From Desulfobacterales bacterium (GTDB lineage: Bacteria; Desulfobacterota; Desulfobacteria; Desulfobacterales; Desulfosalsimonadaceae): a DNA stretch of 6,406 bases. The DNA is taken from NCBI GenBank assembly GCA_007135795.1, contig SLIE01000290.1, positions 1 to 6,406 of the forward strand, given 5' to 3'. The notes beneath the pieces were generated by a model. The model saw nothing but the letters and a program-made list of their open reading frames with translations. It searched no databases and had not been told where the DNA came from. Shown piece by piece: positions 1 to 5,697 of the stretch. The first letter of the stretch is position 1. Every line of letters begins with the position of its first letter. The translations under genes were made by a program, and so were the position numbers.

Positions 1-149
1 ATCAGGTTGCGGCGTTGCTGGCGAAGACGGAAGATATCGCCCGTACCGGCGAATACGAACCATTCAAGACCCATTCGATTTATGACGGCACCGCCCTGAA
101 TCCCCACTGGCTGGGGGAGGAACCGGCTCGAATACAGGATATGCATTAG
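1..149 (+). CDS. Probable aldo/keto reductase, C-terminal end (5' end outside window)
   Basis: The frame starting at base 3 is open from the window edge and ends with TAG at 147-149, giving 48 residues. The tail reads LLAKTEDIARTGEYEPFKT, then HSIYDGTALNPHWLG. This resembles the C-terminus of aldo/keto reductases of the type that ends in (LL)xRT...G.YE.FKT...(F/Y)DGT..NP.WLG; those enzymes reduce aldehydes or ketones with NADPH in the cytoplasm. The catalytic Asp-Tyr-Lys-His tetrad lies outside the window, so the assignment rests on remembered tail similarity only. No clear terminator follows: the nearest hairpin (CTCTG/CAGAG around 151-173) has no T-run. The gene is probably intact and unrelated to the mobile remnants to its right. 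Confidence 0.55.
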   Translation, partial: QVAALLAKTEDIARTGEYEPFKTHSIYDGTALNPHWLGEEPARIQDMH

Positions 150-318
150 CTCTGATCCTGTTCTTCGCAGAGTATTGCGGTGGGGGATAAGAGGTTTAGA
201 AACAAAAGCTTTCCCGGCTACGAGACGTTTTCCGATCTGTAATGGTCAACATAAAACGGACACACTAAATTGAGGCACATAGGTTATTGAATCCGCTCAG
301 ATAATGCATGACCCCAAA
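150..318. other. Intergenic stretch, no gene recognised
   Basis: No frame on either strand gives a recognisable protein. A segment at about 243-265 (beginning TGGTCAACATAAAACGGACA) looks faintly like the end of an IS3-type insertion sequence. No matching inverted copy and no transposase were found, so it is not annotated as one. Confidence 0.5.
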
Positions 319-361
319 ACCCCGGAGGGGTGACGTTTTACAGCCGGTGGTTTTAACCACC
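319..361. repeat. REP-like double-hairpin element
   Basis: Two perfect small palindromes stand side by side. The first is ACCCC-GGA-GGGGT at 319-331 (5-bp stem, 3-nt loop). The second is GGTGGTT-TT-AACCACC at 346-361 (7-bp stem, 2-nt loop). They are separated by a short AT-rich spacer. This layout is typical of repetitive extragenic palindromes that occur in many copies between genes; whether other copies exist cannot be seen in this window. The right arm ends one base before the coding remnant of the DUF4143-type ATPase, so the element marks the breakpoint of that broken gene. Neither hairpin is followed by a T-run, so a terminator role is unlikely. Confidence 0.6.
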
Positions 362-362
362 T

Positions 363-518
363 GAAATCACGGCGCTTGCCGAAGCCATGACCGAACTGAA
401 ATTGTCACAAGGCATCATCGTGACGCGCAACGAGGCAGAGCAGATACAAGTAAATTCCGGAAAGATTGACGTGGTGCCAGCCTGGCGGTTTTTGCTGAAT
501 ATTCCGGAAAGCGTCTGA
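363..518 (+). pseudogene. C-terminal remnant of a DUF4143-type AAA ATPase
   Basis: From 363 the frame reads EITALAEAMTELKLSQG, then IIVTRNEAEQIQV and KIDVVPAWRFLLNIPESV, ending with TGA at 516-518. It matches the C-terminal nuclease-like fold of the DUF4143 (ATP-binding, COG1373-like) family, whose ends typically read REI.AL.EA...L....G.IIT.....EI.V.G..I.VIPAW.WLL. A full member is about 380-450 residues; only about 51 codons remain. The Walker A and B motifs and the body are missing. The frame meets a stop at 354-356, inside the REP-like hairpin, so there is no start codon or RBS and the piece is not expected to be translated. Family assignment is fairly firm; how the deletion occurred is inference. 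Confidence 0.75.
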
Positions 519-566
519 ATCTTGGATCACGCATGGCACGATCTGTTTTTGGGGATTCTTTTTTTC

Positions 567-1931
567 TTAAAAATCCAAAGGGCTAACCGGTTCCCTCCGG
601 GTTTTGGATTTTACGGTGTGGGTATATATCATAGTCGTTCTTACATCGCTATGGCCAAGAAGTTCCTGAATGGTCCGAATATCAAAATTGGCTTCGAGTA
701 AATGGTTTGCATAGCTGTGGCGGAAGGTGTGAGCCGTGGCCCTTTTTGTCAATTTGGCTTTGGCAACGGCCTTTTTGATAGCCTTCTGAACATGGGTTTC
801 GTGCAGATGGTAACGCCTGAGTTCATTTGTTTCCATAACAGCGGTAAGGATCTTGGCAGGAAAAAACCATTGCCATCCAAACTCCTTTCCCGCATGTTTA
901 TATTTTTTTTCAATCTGGTGAAACATAAACGCCCCATCATAATTGGCAAGAAGATCCTCCTGGTGCAAATCATAAACCTTTTCGACCTGGGCTTTTAATT
1001 CATCATATGATACTTCCGGAATCGGAACAGTACGATCCTTTTTCCCTTTACCATCATGAATGGTCAGTATTCCGCCATCAAAGTCAAAATTATTAATCCG
1101 CAGCTTCAGACATTCAGACAACCTCAGCCCACACCCGTAAAGCAGTTTTCCAACCAACGCATATCGTGGCGCCATCACATCTATAACCCTTTTCACCTCA
1201 TCCCGTGACAACACCACCGGGATATACGGCTTTTTTTTTGCTCTTACAACACCATCGACTTTGCCGAACTCCTTTTCCAGAACATGTCGAAAAAAAAACA
1301 GCAGAGCGTTAAATGCCTGATTCTGTGATGAAGCCGCGACATTTCTTTCTACAGCAAGATAAGTTAAAAAACATTTCACATCACTTACATCAAGCAGTTC
1401 CGGTGATTTAGACCGTGTGTATGTCTGAAGTTGTGTTACCCAGCCACGATAGGATTTCAGGGTTTTTGGAGAATAGTGCCGCACCTTGATTTCATCGGAT
1501 AACCGTTGGTATTCTTTTTTCCACGATTGTCCGGTTTGCCCGGGTTCATCCTGAGACTTGTCATGCAGGTCAGCTAAAGCATTTAAATTAATGTCGTTCT
1601 TTTTATAACGTGGCAGCGATTCCCTTACATGCAATTGGGCCTCGCTATATTTGTTTTCAATTCCGGATGGCTCCCGGTCCAACAATTTGAAAAATAATTC
1701 AACGGCATGTCTTGCTTGTTGCTGTTGAAGCTCTGTCTGCTTCTTTGGTTTTAATTTTTGAATAAAATGTGGAATAGTATTGGCGTCGTTCGAATTAAAT
1801 TTGTACTTCTGGGTGAAATCAAGATAATATCTCAACCATTTTATGTATGACACATGCAAATTGTCAGCTATTTTATGTAATCGCAGAAACTTACAATAAT
1901 TATCGATCAGCTCTCTGTCAATACTAATCAT
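567..1931 (-). CDS. Integron-type tyrosine recombinase (IntI-like) with an extra N-terminal domain
   Basis: This 454-residue site-specific recombinase would cut and rejoin DNA through a 3'-phosphotyrosine. Catalytic residues are visible: R270 (GCGLRLSE), K295 (DGKGKKDR), H401 and R404 (HTFRHS), H427 (LLGHSD) and Y436 (IYTH). Their spacings equal those of IntI1 (R146, K171, H277, R280, H303, Y312). The insert at about 334-358 (FMFHQIEKKYKHAGKEFGWQW) corresponds to the patch that separates integron integrases from XerC/D. The normal core-binding domain lies at about 138-230. In front of it, residues 1-85 look like a second SAM-like helical DNA-binding domain, so the protein is about 120 residues longer than IntI1 (337). 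The start is chosen because ATG at 1931 has AAGGA (1937-1941) 5 nt upstream. The gene is AT-rich. No terminator is clear. No cassette array is visible, so it may be a sedentary or lone integrase. Confidence 0.9.
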   Translation of the reverse strand: MISIDRELIDNYCKFLRLHKIADNLHVSYIKWLRYYLDFTQKYKFNSNDANTIPHFIQKLKPKKQTELQQQQARHAVELFFKLLDREPSGIENKYSEAQLHVRESLPRYKKNDINLNALADLHDKSQDEPGQTGQSWKKEYQRLSDEIKVRHYSPKTLKSYRGWVTQLQTYTRSKSPELLDVSDVKCFLTYLAVERNVAASSQNQAFNALLFFFRHVLEKEFGKVDGVVRAKKKPYIPVVLSRDEVKRVIDVMAPRYALVGKLLYGCGLRLSECLKLRINNFDFDGGILTIHDGKGKKDRTVPIPEVSYDELKAQVEKVYDLHQEDLLANYDGAFMFHQIEKKYKHAGKEFGWQWFFPAKILTAVMETNELRRYHLHETHVQKAIKKAVAKAKLTKRATAHTFRHSYANHLLEANFDIRTIQELLGHSDVRTTMIYTHTVKSKTRREPVSPLDF

Positions 1932-1984
1932 TAGATTCCTTAACTGTATTTTTTTCGTAATGGTAATGTTATCCAGTTAGAAAT

Positions 1985-2014
1985 TGTATAACCCAACTTT
2001 ATTTTAGTTGTCAA
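1985..2014 (-). promoter_or_regulatory. Sigma70-type promoter of the integrase gene
   Basis: On the minus strand a perfect -35 TTGACA (2009-2014) is followed after 18 bp by TATACA (1985-1990), four of six matches to the -10 consensus. Transcription would start near 1977 and leave a leader of about 45 nt before the ATG at 1931. The spacer contains GTTGGGT (minus strand, 1991-1997), which fits the integron core-site consensus GTTRRRY. Integrase binding there could therefore compete with RNA polymerase; that is inference. No LexA box of the CTGT-N8-ACAG type was seen. Confidence 0.6.
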
Positions 2015-2097
2015 TATTTAAATCTTCTGATAACAACGAGACTAATCATCATATTGAGACTTATGCAGAAAAAAAACTGCATAATTTATTGTTGGGC
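1991..2097. other. Candidate attI region of the integrase
   Basis: The leader upstream of intI, where attI normally lies, has two sequences fitting the integron core consensus: RYYYAAC as ACCCAAC at 1991-1997, and GTTRRRY as GTTGGGC at 2091-2097. They are inverted relative to each other, pair at six of seven positions, and span 107 bp. That geometry would also fit an attC. However, the inner L''/L' boxes are poor (only AGTT/AACT pairs at plausible spacing), so an attI with accessory sites is the better reading. The likely crossover point is between G and T of GTTGGGC at 2091, next to the junction with foreign fragments at about 2112. Confidence 0.35.
2061..2084. repeat. Perfect 8-bp inverted repeat with A8 loop
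   Basis: TTATGCAG (2061-2068) and CTGCATAA (2077-2084) are perfect complements around eight adenines. The repeat ends 6 bp before the GTTGGGC core-like site. Read on the plus strand it is followed by TTTATT, so it could be a weak terminator, but the stem has only three G-C pairs. Read as DNA it could be a binding site for the integrase or a partner protein. Confidence 0.6.
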
Positions 2098-2111
2098 TCC
2101 TCCCCCACCTA

Positions 2112-2306
2112 ATCCATTCTAATACACCAATATCGAAAAATGGCCGGGTAACTTTCAGGTACACAGAAAGCAAATCCTCAAAGATCCGCTATCGTACCCT
2201 GAACGGGGAGGACTTTTTGCATCTTATCTTACAGCATTTTCTTCCCAAAGGATTTCGAAGAAGCAGAGATTTCTGGTTTTTGCATGGCAACGCAAAAAAG
2301 CTGCTG
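2112..2306 (+). pseudogene. IS91-family transposase, C-terminal remnant
   Basis: The frame reads SNTPISKNGRVTFRYTES, then RYRTLNGEDFLHLILQHFLP and KGFRRSRDFWFLHGNAKKLL. This is the segment that follows the catalytic domain in IS91-type Y2 rolling-circle transposases (typically ISN.RI....GRVTFRY.DS...R.RTL...EFL....QHVLPKGF.R.RD.GFLH.NAKKLL). About 65 of some 350-400 residues remain. The zinc-binding N-terminus, HUH motif and paired tyrosines are absent, so it cannot transpose. The left end lies within about 15 bp of the GTTGGGC site. The right end is fused almost directly to the RhuM-type fragment. The frame stays open into the superoxide dismutase gene, which could mislead gene callers into a fused protein. 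Confidence 0.8.
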
Positions 2307-2311
2307 TTTAA

Positions 2312-2431
2312 CTGCTCGGCGGGGAACGCTCGGTCATCACTAAGCATGTGCGCAATGTTTTTAAGGAGGGCGAACTTAAAGAAGATTCAGTTCGTGCAAT
2401 ATTTGCACATACTGCCGCCGAAAAGGGATAA
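2312..2431 (+). pseudogene. Internal fragment of a RhuM-type (virulence RhuM family) gene
   Basis: Frame 2312 reads LLGGERSVITKHVRNVFKEG, then ELKEDSVRAIFAHTAAEKG, and ends with TAA at 2429-2431. It resembles the N-terminal DNA-binding part of RhuM-family proteins, which typically have LFGRERSVITKHI.N.FKEGELDE.SV.A.FAHTAADGKTY before a YNLD motif. Only 39 codons survive. There is no start codon, since a stop lies directly upstream at 2309-2311, and the expected DGKTY...YNLD continuation is lost. RhuM genes are common near restriction-modification loci and on mobile islands, often as loose copies; their function is poorly known. The match is from memory but several residues in a row fit. Confidence 0.7.
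2394..2408. promoter_or_regulatory. Palindrome GTGCAA-TAT-TTGCAC
   Basis: A perfect 6-bp inverted repeat with a 3-bp centre, about 110 bp upstream of the superoxide dismutase start. It shares its half-site with the palindrome centred 48 bp downstream. It lies inside the RhuM-type remnant (codons for ..RAIFAH..), so it may be leftover coding sequence rather than an operator. Confidence 0.35.
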
Positions 2432-2439
2432 AAATGAGA

Positions 2440-2458
2440 GTGCAACCATTGGTTGCAC
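2440..2458. promoter_or_regulatory. Palindrome GTGCAACC-ATT-GGTTGCAC, possible operator for sodB
   Basis: A perfect 8-bp inverted repeat with a 3-bp centre, ending 58 bp before the sodB start codon. TTGCAC at 2453-2458 could also act as a -35 box, with a weak -10 TACTTA at 2476-2481 after 17 bp; a protein bound to the palindrome would then control the promoter. The bound factor is unknown: the motif is not a Fur, FNR, Rex or LexA site as I know them. There is no T-run after it, so it is not a terminator. Confidence 0.45.
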
Positions 2459-2516
2459 AAAAGAGCGCAATCAATTACTTAACACTAAAACCCTTTATAA
2501 GAAAGGACAATCAACC

Positions 2517-3110
2517 ATGTCTATTATTCTGCCGGATTTACCTTATGCGAAAGACGCACTTGAACCTTACATCAGCGCGAACACTCTGGCGTTTCATCAT
2601 GGGAAGCACCACAACGCCTATGTGGATAATCTCAACAAACTGATCGCGGGAACCGGGCTGGAAGGAAAATCTCTTGAGGAAATCATTCAAGCTGCCGCCA
2701 ATGATCCGGGCAAGACAGGCGTTTTTAATAATGCCGCACAGGTATGGAATCACACCTTCTACTGGAATTGTTTGAAAAAAGAAGGCGGCGGACCGCCCAC
2801 CGGTGCTATCGCCGATAAAATCAATGCCACTTTCGGCAGCTACGACAAGTTTGTTGAGGAGCTCAAAAATGCTGGAATGACTCAGTTTGGCAGCGGTTGG
2901 GCGTGGCTGGTTCAAGACGGGAATGACGTTAAAATCACCAAAACACCAAATGCCGACACGCCAATGGCGCACGGTCAGAAAGCGCTTCTGACCATAGATG
3001 TCTGGGAGCATGCCTATTATCTTGACTATCAGAACCGCCGGCCGGATTATCTGACTGCTGTGATCTCCAAACTGATCAACTGGGATTTCGTCAACGCAAA
3101 TTTGGCTTAA
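2517..3110 (+). CDS. sodB: Superoxide dismutase [Fe]
   Basis: This 197-residue cytoplasmic enzyme converts superoxide to hydrogen peroxide and oxygen. The metal ligands are visible: H27 (LAFHHGKHH), H79 (VWNHTFYW), D161 and H165 (DVWEHAYYLDY). The iron form is indicated by second-sphere Q75 in FNNAAQVWNHTFYW, which in Mn enzymes comes instead from the C-terminal half, and by overall closeness to SodB (PYAKDALEPYIS.., FGSGWAWLV). Length is normal for SodB (about 193). The start is ATG 2517, preceded by GAAAGGA (2501-2507). The same frame is open a further 100 codons upstream, but that part encodes IS91 remnant and junk, and the family has no such extension. There is no signal peptide. A terminator at 3122-3159 ends the unit, so it is probably monocistronic. 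In an anaerobe it would protect against oxygen exposure. Confidence 0.97.
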   Translation: MSIILPDLPYAKDALEPYISANTLAFHHGKHHNAYVDNLNKLIAGTGLEGKSLEEIIQAAANDPGKTGVFNNAAQVWNHTFYWNCLKKEGGGPPTGAIADKINATFGSYDKFVEELKNAGMTQFGSGWAWLVQDGNDVKITKTPNADTPMAHGQKALLTIDVWEHAYYLDYQNRRPDYLTAVISKLINWDFVNANLA

Positions 3111-3121
3111 GGGTCGCTTAT

Positions 3122-3159
3122 TCAGCAGCCCTCGTAAACCCGGCGGGCAGCTGATTTTT
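3122..3159 (+). terminator. Rho-independent terminator after sodB
   Basis: Arms TCAGC-A-GCCC (3122-3131) and GGGC-A-GCTGA (3145-3154) form a nine-pair stem with one A-A mismatch and a 13-nt loop, followed by TTTTT (3155-3159). It starts 12 bp after the sodB stop codon and separates sodB from the next gene. Confidence 0.75.
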
Positions 3160-3175
3160 AGATAGAGGTCCGTTT

Positions 3176-3769
3176 ATGAAGAACAATCAACGAAAAGAAC
3201 CGTGCAGTAACTGCGGAATCGAAGTTCCATCCTATGACGGGGTTAATCTTGTTTCCGGGAATACCAGCCAGTTTCTCTGTTCTAATTGTTATAATCAAAA
3301 TATTTCTAAAACATTTGGATTCGATTTTGAGCAAGTATCATTTCATCCCATCACGATCGAAGATTATGATGGTGCACCACACACCTTTCATTTTCAGAAC
3401 CGCCTTTTAGGAGATCGCGTTTATCTTCAGGCGCTTGAAATAAAAGAAGGTGAGCCCGAAGGATATAGATTTTCAAAAGACGGTTATGTAGAAGATGATT
3501 TGTTTGGTTTATTTAAAAAGCTTGTTGAGCGCATCCGTCGGGAACTCGCGCGAAGACACATAGAACCGGATCATTTAACGCGTTACAGTATTACGGATGA
3601 TAATGTTGTCCGTGGCCATATAAATTGGGATGATGAAACTGAAGGACAGGTCCCCCTCCTTGTTATAGATGGCAAAGAGTTGTCCTGGTATGAACTTGGC
3701 AGGATGCTAATGGCATATGAAGGGTTTCATTTTAAGTTAGAGATATTTGACGAGACTGAAGAACGGTAG
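3176..3769 (+). CDS. Uncharacterised protein with a four-cysteine zinc-ribbon-like N-terminus
   Basis: A 197-residue acidic protein. C10-x2-C13 and C35-x2-C38 form a likely zinc-binding ribbon (CSNCG...CSNCY). The rest (about 50-190) appears to be one mixed alpha/beta domain with PHTFHFQNRLLGDRVYLQALE, an amphipathic helix at 112-130 (LFGLFKKLVERIRRELARRH), and a C-terminal block VPLLVIDGKELSWYELGRML with FHFKLEIFDETEE. It reminds me of the small uncharacterised family DUF7713, with moderate certainty; no function is known to me. No signal peptide or membrane segment. The start is ATG 3176 with AGAGG at 3164-3168, 7 nt upstream. It lies behind the sodB terminator and 77 bp ahead of the 576-residue gene on the same strand, so the two may be cotranscribed. 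The protein appears complete. Confidence 0.85.
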   Translation: MKNNQRKEPCSNCGIEVPSYDGVNLVSGNTSQFLCSNCYNQNISKTFGFDFEQVSFHPITIEDYDGAPHTFHFQNRLLGDRVYLQALEIKEGEPEGYRFSKDGYVEDDLFGLFKKLVERIRRELARRHIEPDHLTRYSITDDNVVRGHINWDDETEGQVPLLVIDGKELSWYELGRMLMAYEGFHFKLEIFDETEER

Positions 3770-3846
3770 GGTTTAAAAGTATTGATAATGCTATTTGCGC
3801 TGAAAAGGGACAAGCAATTTTAATCGATTGGAAGGTATAAAAGAAC

Positions 3847-5577
3847 ATGGCAAACGCAAGCAGAGGAATTGCATTAAAACCTTATTTGGAAGCCGTTGAA
3901 GAACATTGCAGTAAATTGTCCAAGGCAGAGCTGGTTCAGCTGGTGATGTCAATGGCAAAAGAGGAATCTACATTCGAGCGTGAGCTGTTTCTGGACAAAT
4001 TGGAAACCTTTATGCCCGGTAAAAAGGGTGTTAAAACAGCGCTGCCGGATATTGAAGGGCTTCTGGAAGATGTCCAGGCACTCAAGGAATCGATCATGGA
4101 ACGGATCGAAACCATTGAGAATGGTGATTATGATGCGCTCGATGACTGGGATTGGAAAGATGTCGACTATGACGACGAACCGGAAATGATCAGCGATGAA
4201 CAACTTGATGTTATGGAAGGATTGTTTCATATAGCCGGCAGCATGTTTTTAAATGGCGATCTCCTGGATTCGAGACAGCTCTATGAGGCTTTGTTTGGGT
4301 TGCTAAAGGAACTCGTTGAATCCGATTACGTCATGCCCGAACCGAATATTGAAATCCGGGAGGAGCGGGCTCGCTACGCCAGGTGCGTATGGGAAACGTC
4401 GGATGGCAGGAGTCGCCTGAAAGAATTTGCGGATGCCATGGATATCGAACCTTCTTTCCCGTTTAATATACAAAAAGTCGATGACAACTATCCCCTGCTT
4501 CAGGATGTCATGGACGCCCGAGAACAGGGAATCAAAGGGATTCAGGATTTTTTTCCGCGTTGGAAGAAACTGCTCGAGAAAAAAGGGACCGGTGGCAGGA
4601 AGGCCAGTCTTCTGGTGGAAGTGGTCTATTTTACCAGTGGATTGACAGGGGTTGAAAAACTTGCTCGAAAATGGGGCAGCACCCAGCCTTACGGATATCT
4701 GTACTGGCTGGACAGGCTCAGGCAGGAGAAGCGATGGGAGGAAATCATCAAAACCGCCAAAGAAGCCTTGAAGCTTTTGAAAACCGGGCAGGCGAGAGTA
4801 AAGATCAGTGATTATCTAACAGAGGCCGGCCGGAGAGCAGGAGATACAACGATCGTGCTGGAAGGGTGGCTTGAAAAATTTTATTCCCATCCGTGTGATG
4901 CCAATCTGAAAGCGTTGCTGACAGAAGCAATCAAACAGCAACAAAGAGAAGAGAGTCTGGCACAGGTGCTTGATTTTTATTCGCGGCAAAAAGAATTGAG
5001 CAGCATCGACGAATCCCTGTATGTGAAAGCCCTGCTTTTGACCGGAGATCTTGAAAACGCGTGGAAAATCGTAAAAAGCGATAAAGACCTCGGGTGGTCA
5101 TCGCACATGTCAACCGGCCTTGTATTCGGATGCATTTGCACCATGGCTGCCGACTTTAATGAAAATGCCGGAACAATCAGGAAACTGGTGACATTCTATT
5201 GCGAAAACGCCTATTACCATTCGGCTGGAACAAACGATCAGGCGGACTTTTTCCGGGATGAGATCATCACGGGATTAAGTCAAAACCGGTTAAAGCCATC
5301 CGGATTGGAACCATTTACGGAATGGGCCTTTATGATTGGGAGAAATCGGGTGGACGGAATTGTTTCCAATACCCACCGGTCCGCTTATGATCGAGCAGCA
5401 TGGGTCCTGGTATCTTTGGCGGAAGTTTATGCTGCCCGGGGAGAGGCTCAAAAGGCCAAATCCTTATTTACCGAATACTGCAAAGTTAAATATAACCGCC
5501 ACAGCGCTTTTAAACGGGAGGTCAAACAAGTGATCAGCGAATCGACACTACTCCGGCAATCCGGCAATTGGATTTAA
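3847..5577 (+). CDS. Large uncharacterised all-helical repeat protein (TPR/alpha-solenoid-like)
   Basis: A 576-residue soluble protein with no signal peptide or membrane segment. Residues 1-57 are helical (LSKAELVQLVMSMAKEES..FEREL); 96-113 is a strongly acidic patch rich in Asp and Trp (DALDDWDWKDVDYDDEPE); from about 115 onward helical pairs follow each other, for example 284-310 (LYWLDRLRQEKRWEEIIKTA), 390-410 (LYVKALLLTGDLENAWKIVK) and 513-545 (YDRAAWVLVSLAEVYAARGE). That spacing suggests TPR-like repeats. The C-terminal part resembles the helical tail of bacterial SWIM zinc-finger proteins and perhaps DUF6880, but the SWIM CxCxnCxH motif is absent, so this is inference. The start is ATG 3847 with GGAAGG at 3830-3835. 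A weak promoter (TTGCGC 3795, TTTAAT 3819) could lie in the 77-bp gap. The decayed brnT begins right after the stop. Confidence 0.85.
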   Translation: MANASRGIALKPYLEAVEEHCSKLSKAELVQLVMSMAKEESTFERELFLDKLETFMPGKKGVKTALPDIEGLLEDVQALKESIMERIETIENGDYDALDDWDWKDVDYDDEPEMISDEQLDVMEGLFHIAGSMFLNGDLLDSRQLYEALFGLLKELVESDYVMPEPNIEIREERARYARCVWETSDGRSRLKEFADAMDIEPSFPFNIQKVDDNYPLLQDVMDAREQGIKGIQDFFPRWKKLLEKKGTGGRKASLLVEVVYFTSGLTGVEKLARKWGSTQPYGYLYWLDRLRQEKRWEEIIKTAKEALKLLKTGQARVKISDYLTEAGRRAGDTTIVLEGWLEKFYSHPCDANLKALLTEAIKQQQREESLAQVLDFYSRQKELSSIDESLYVKALLLTGDLENAWKIVKSDKDLGWSSHMSTGLVFGCICTMAADFNENAGTIRKLVTFYCENAYYHSAGTNDQADFFRDEIITGLSQNRLKPSGLEPFTEWAFMIGRNRVDGIVSNTHRSAYDRAAWVLVSLAEVYAARGEAQKAKSLFTEYCKVKYNRHSAFKREVKQVISESTLLRQSGNWI

Positions 5578-5578
5578 G

Positions 5579-5697
5579 CTGCTGGTCGTTTCCTGCTCCT
5601 GTTAGCCTCGCTGGATATGATCCTGAGATTGTGAAGCATCAGAATCATTTCTGCAAGAAGGCCCCGGAGGAAGGAAATCAAAATTTATGAAAGCTGA
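5579..5697 (+). pseudogene. brnT: Toxin BrnT remnant (C-terminal third)
   Basis: Two blocks of a BrnT-type ribonuclease toxin remain. LLVVS is read from 5579, followed by an in-frame TAG at 5603-5605. IRIISARRPRRKEIKIYES is read from 5638 to the TGA at 5695-5697; this is the conserved C-terminus (..IRIISAR.ATKRE...YE..). The stretch between is out of frame and has stops. The N-terminal two thirds are missing, cut at the stop of the preceding gene. Its last codons overlap the antitoxin start ATG (5687) by 11 nt, the normal brnT-brnA arrangement. No active toxin can be made. Confidence 0.75.

Noticed and set aside
151..173. CTCTG/CAGAG hairpin as terminator of the aldo/keto reductase gene
   Set aside because: The stem is only 5 bp with a long loop and is not followed by a T-run.
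243..265. Possible IS3-family terminal repeat (TGGTCAACATAAAACGGACA)
   Set aside because: No inverted partner, no transposase remnant and no target duplication in the window; similarity is from memory only.
554..574. GGATT/AATCC hairpin at the end of the integrase gene as a terminator
   Set aside because: Short AT-rich stem that overlaps the stop codon and has no T-run after it on the minus strand.
702..998. Plus-strand 98-codon reading frame inside the integrase gene
   Set aside because: It is antisense to conserved catalytic-domain coding, has no RBS, and its translation has no domain features.
1942..1975. LexA box in the integrase leader, as found in many integrons
   Set aside because: CTGT at 1944-1947 has no ACAG partner at the required spacing, and no other known LexA motif was recognised.
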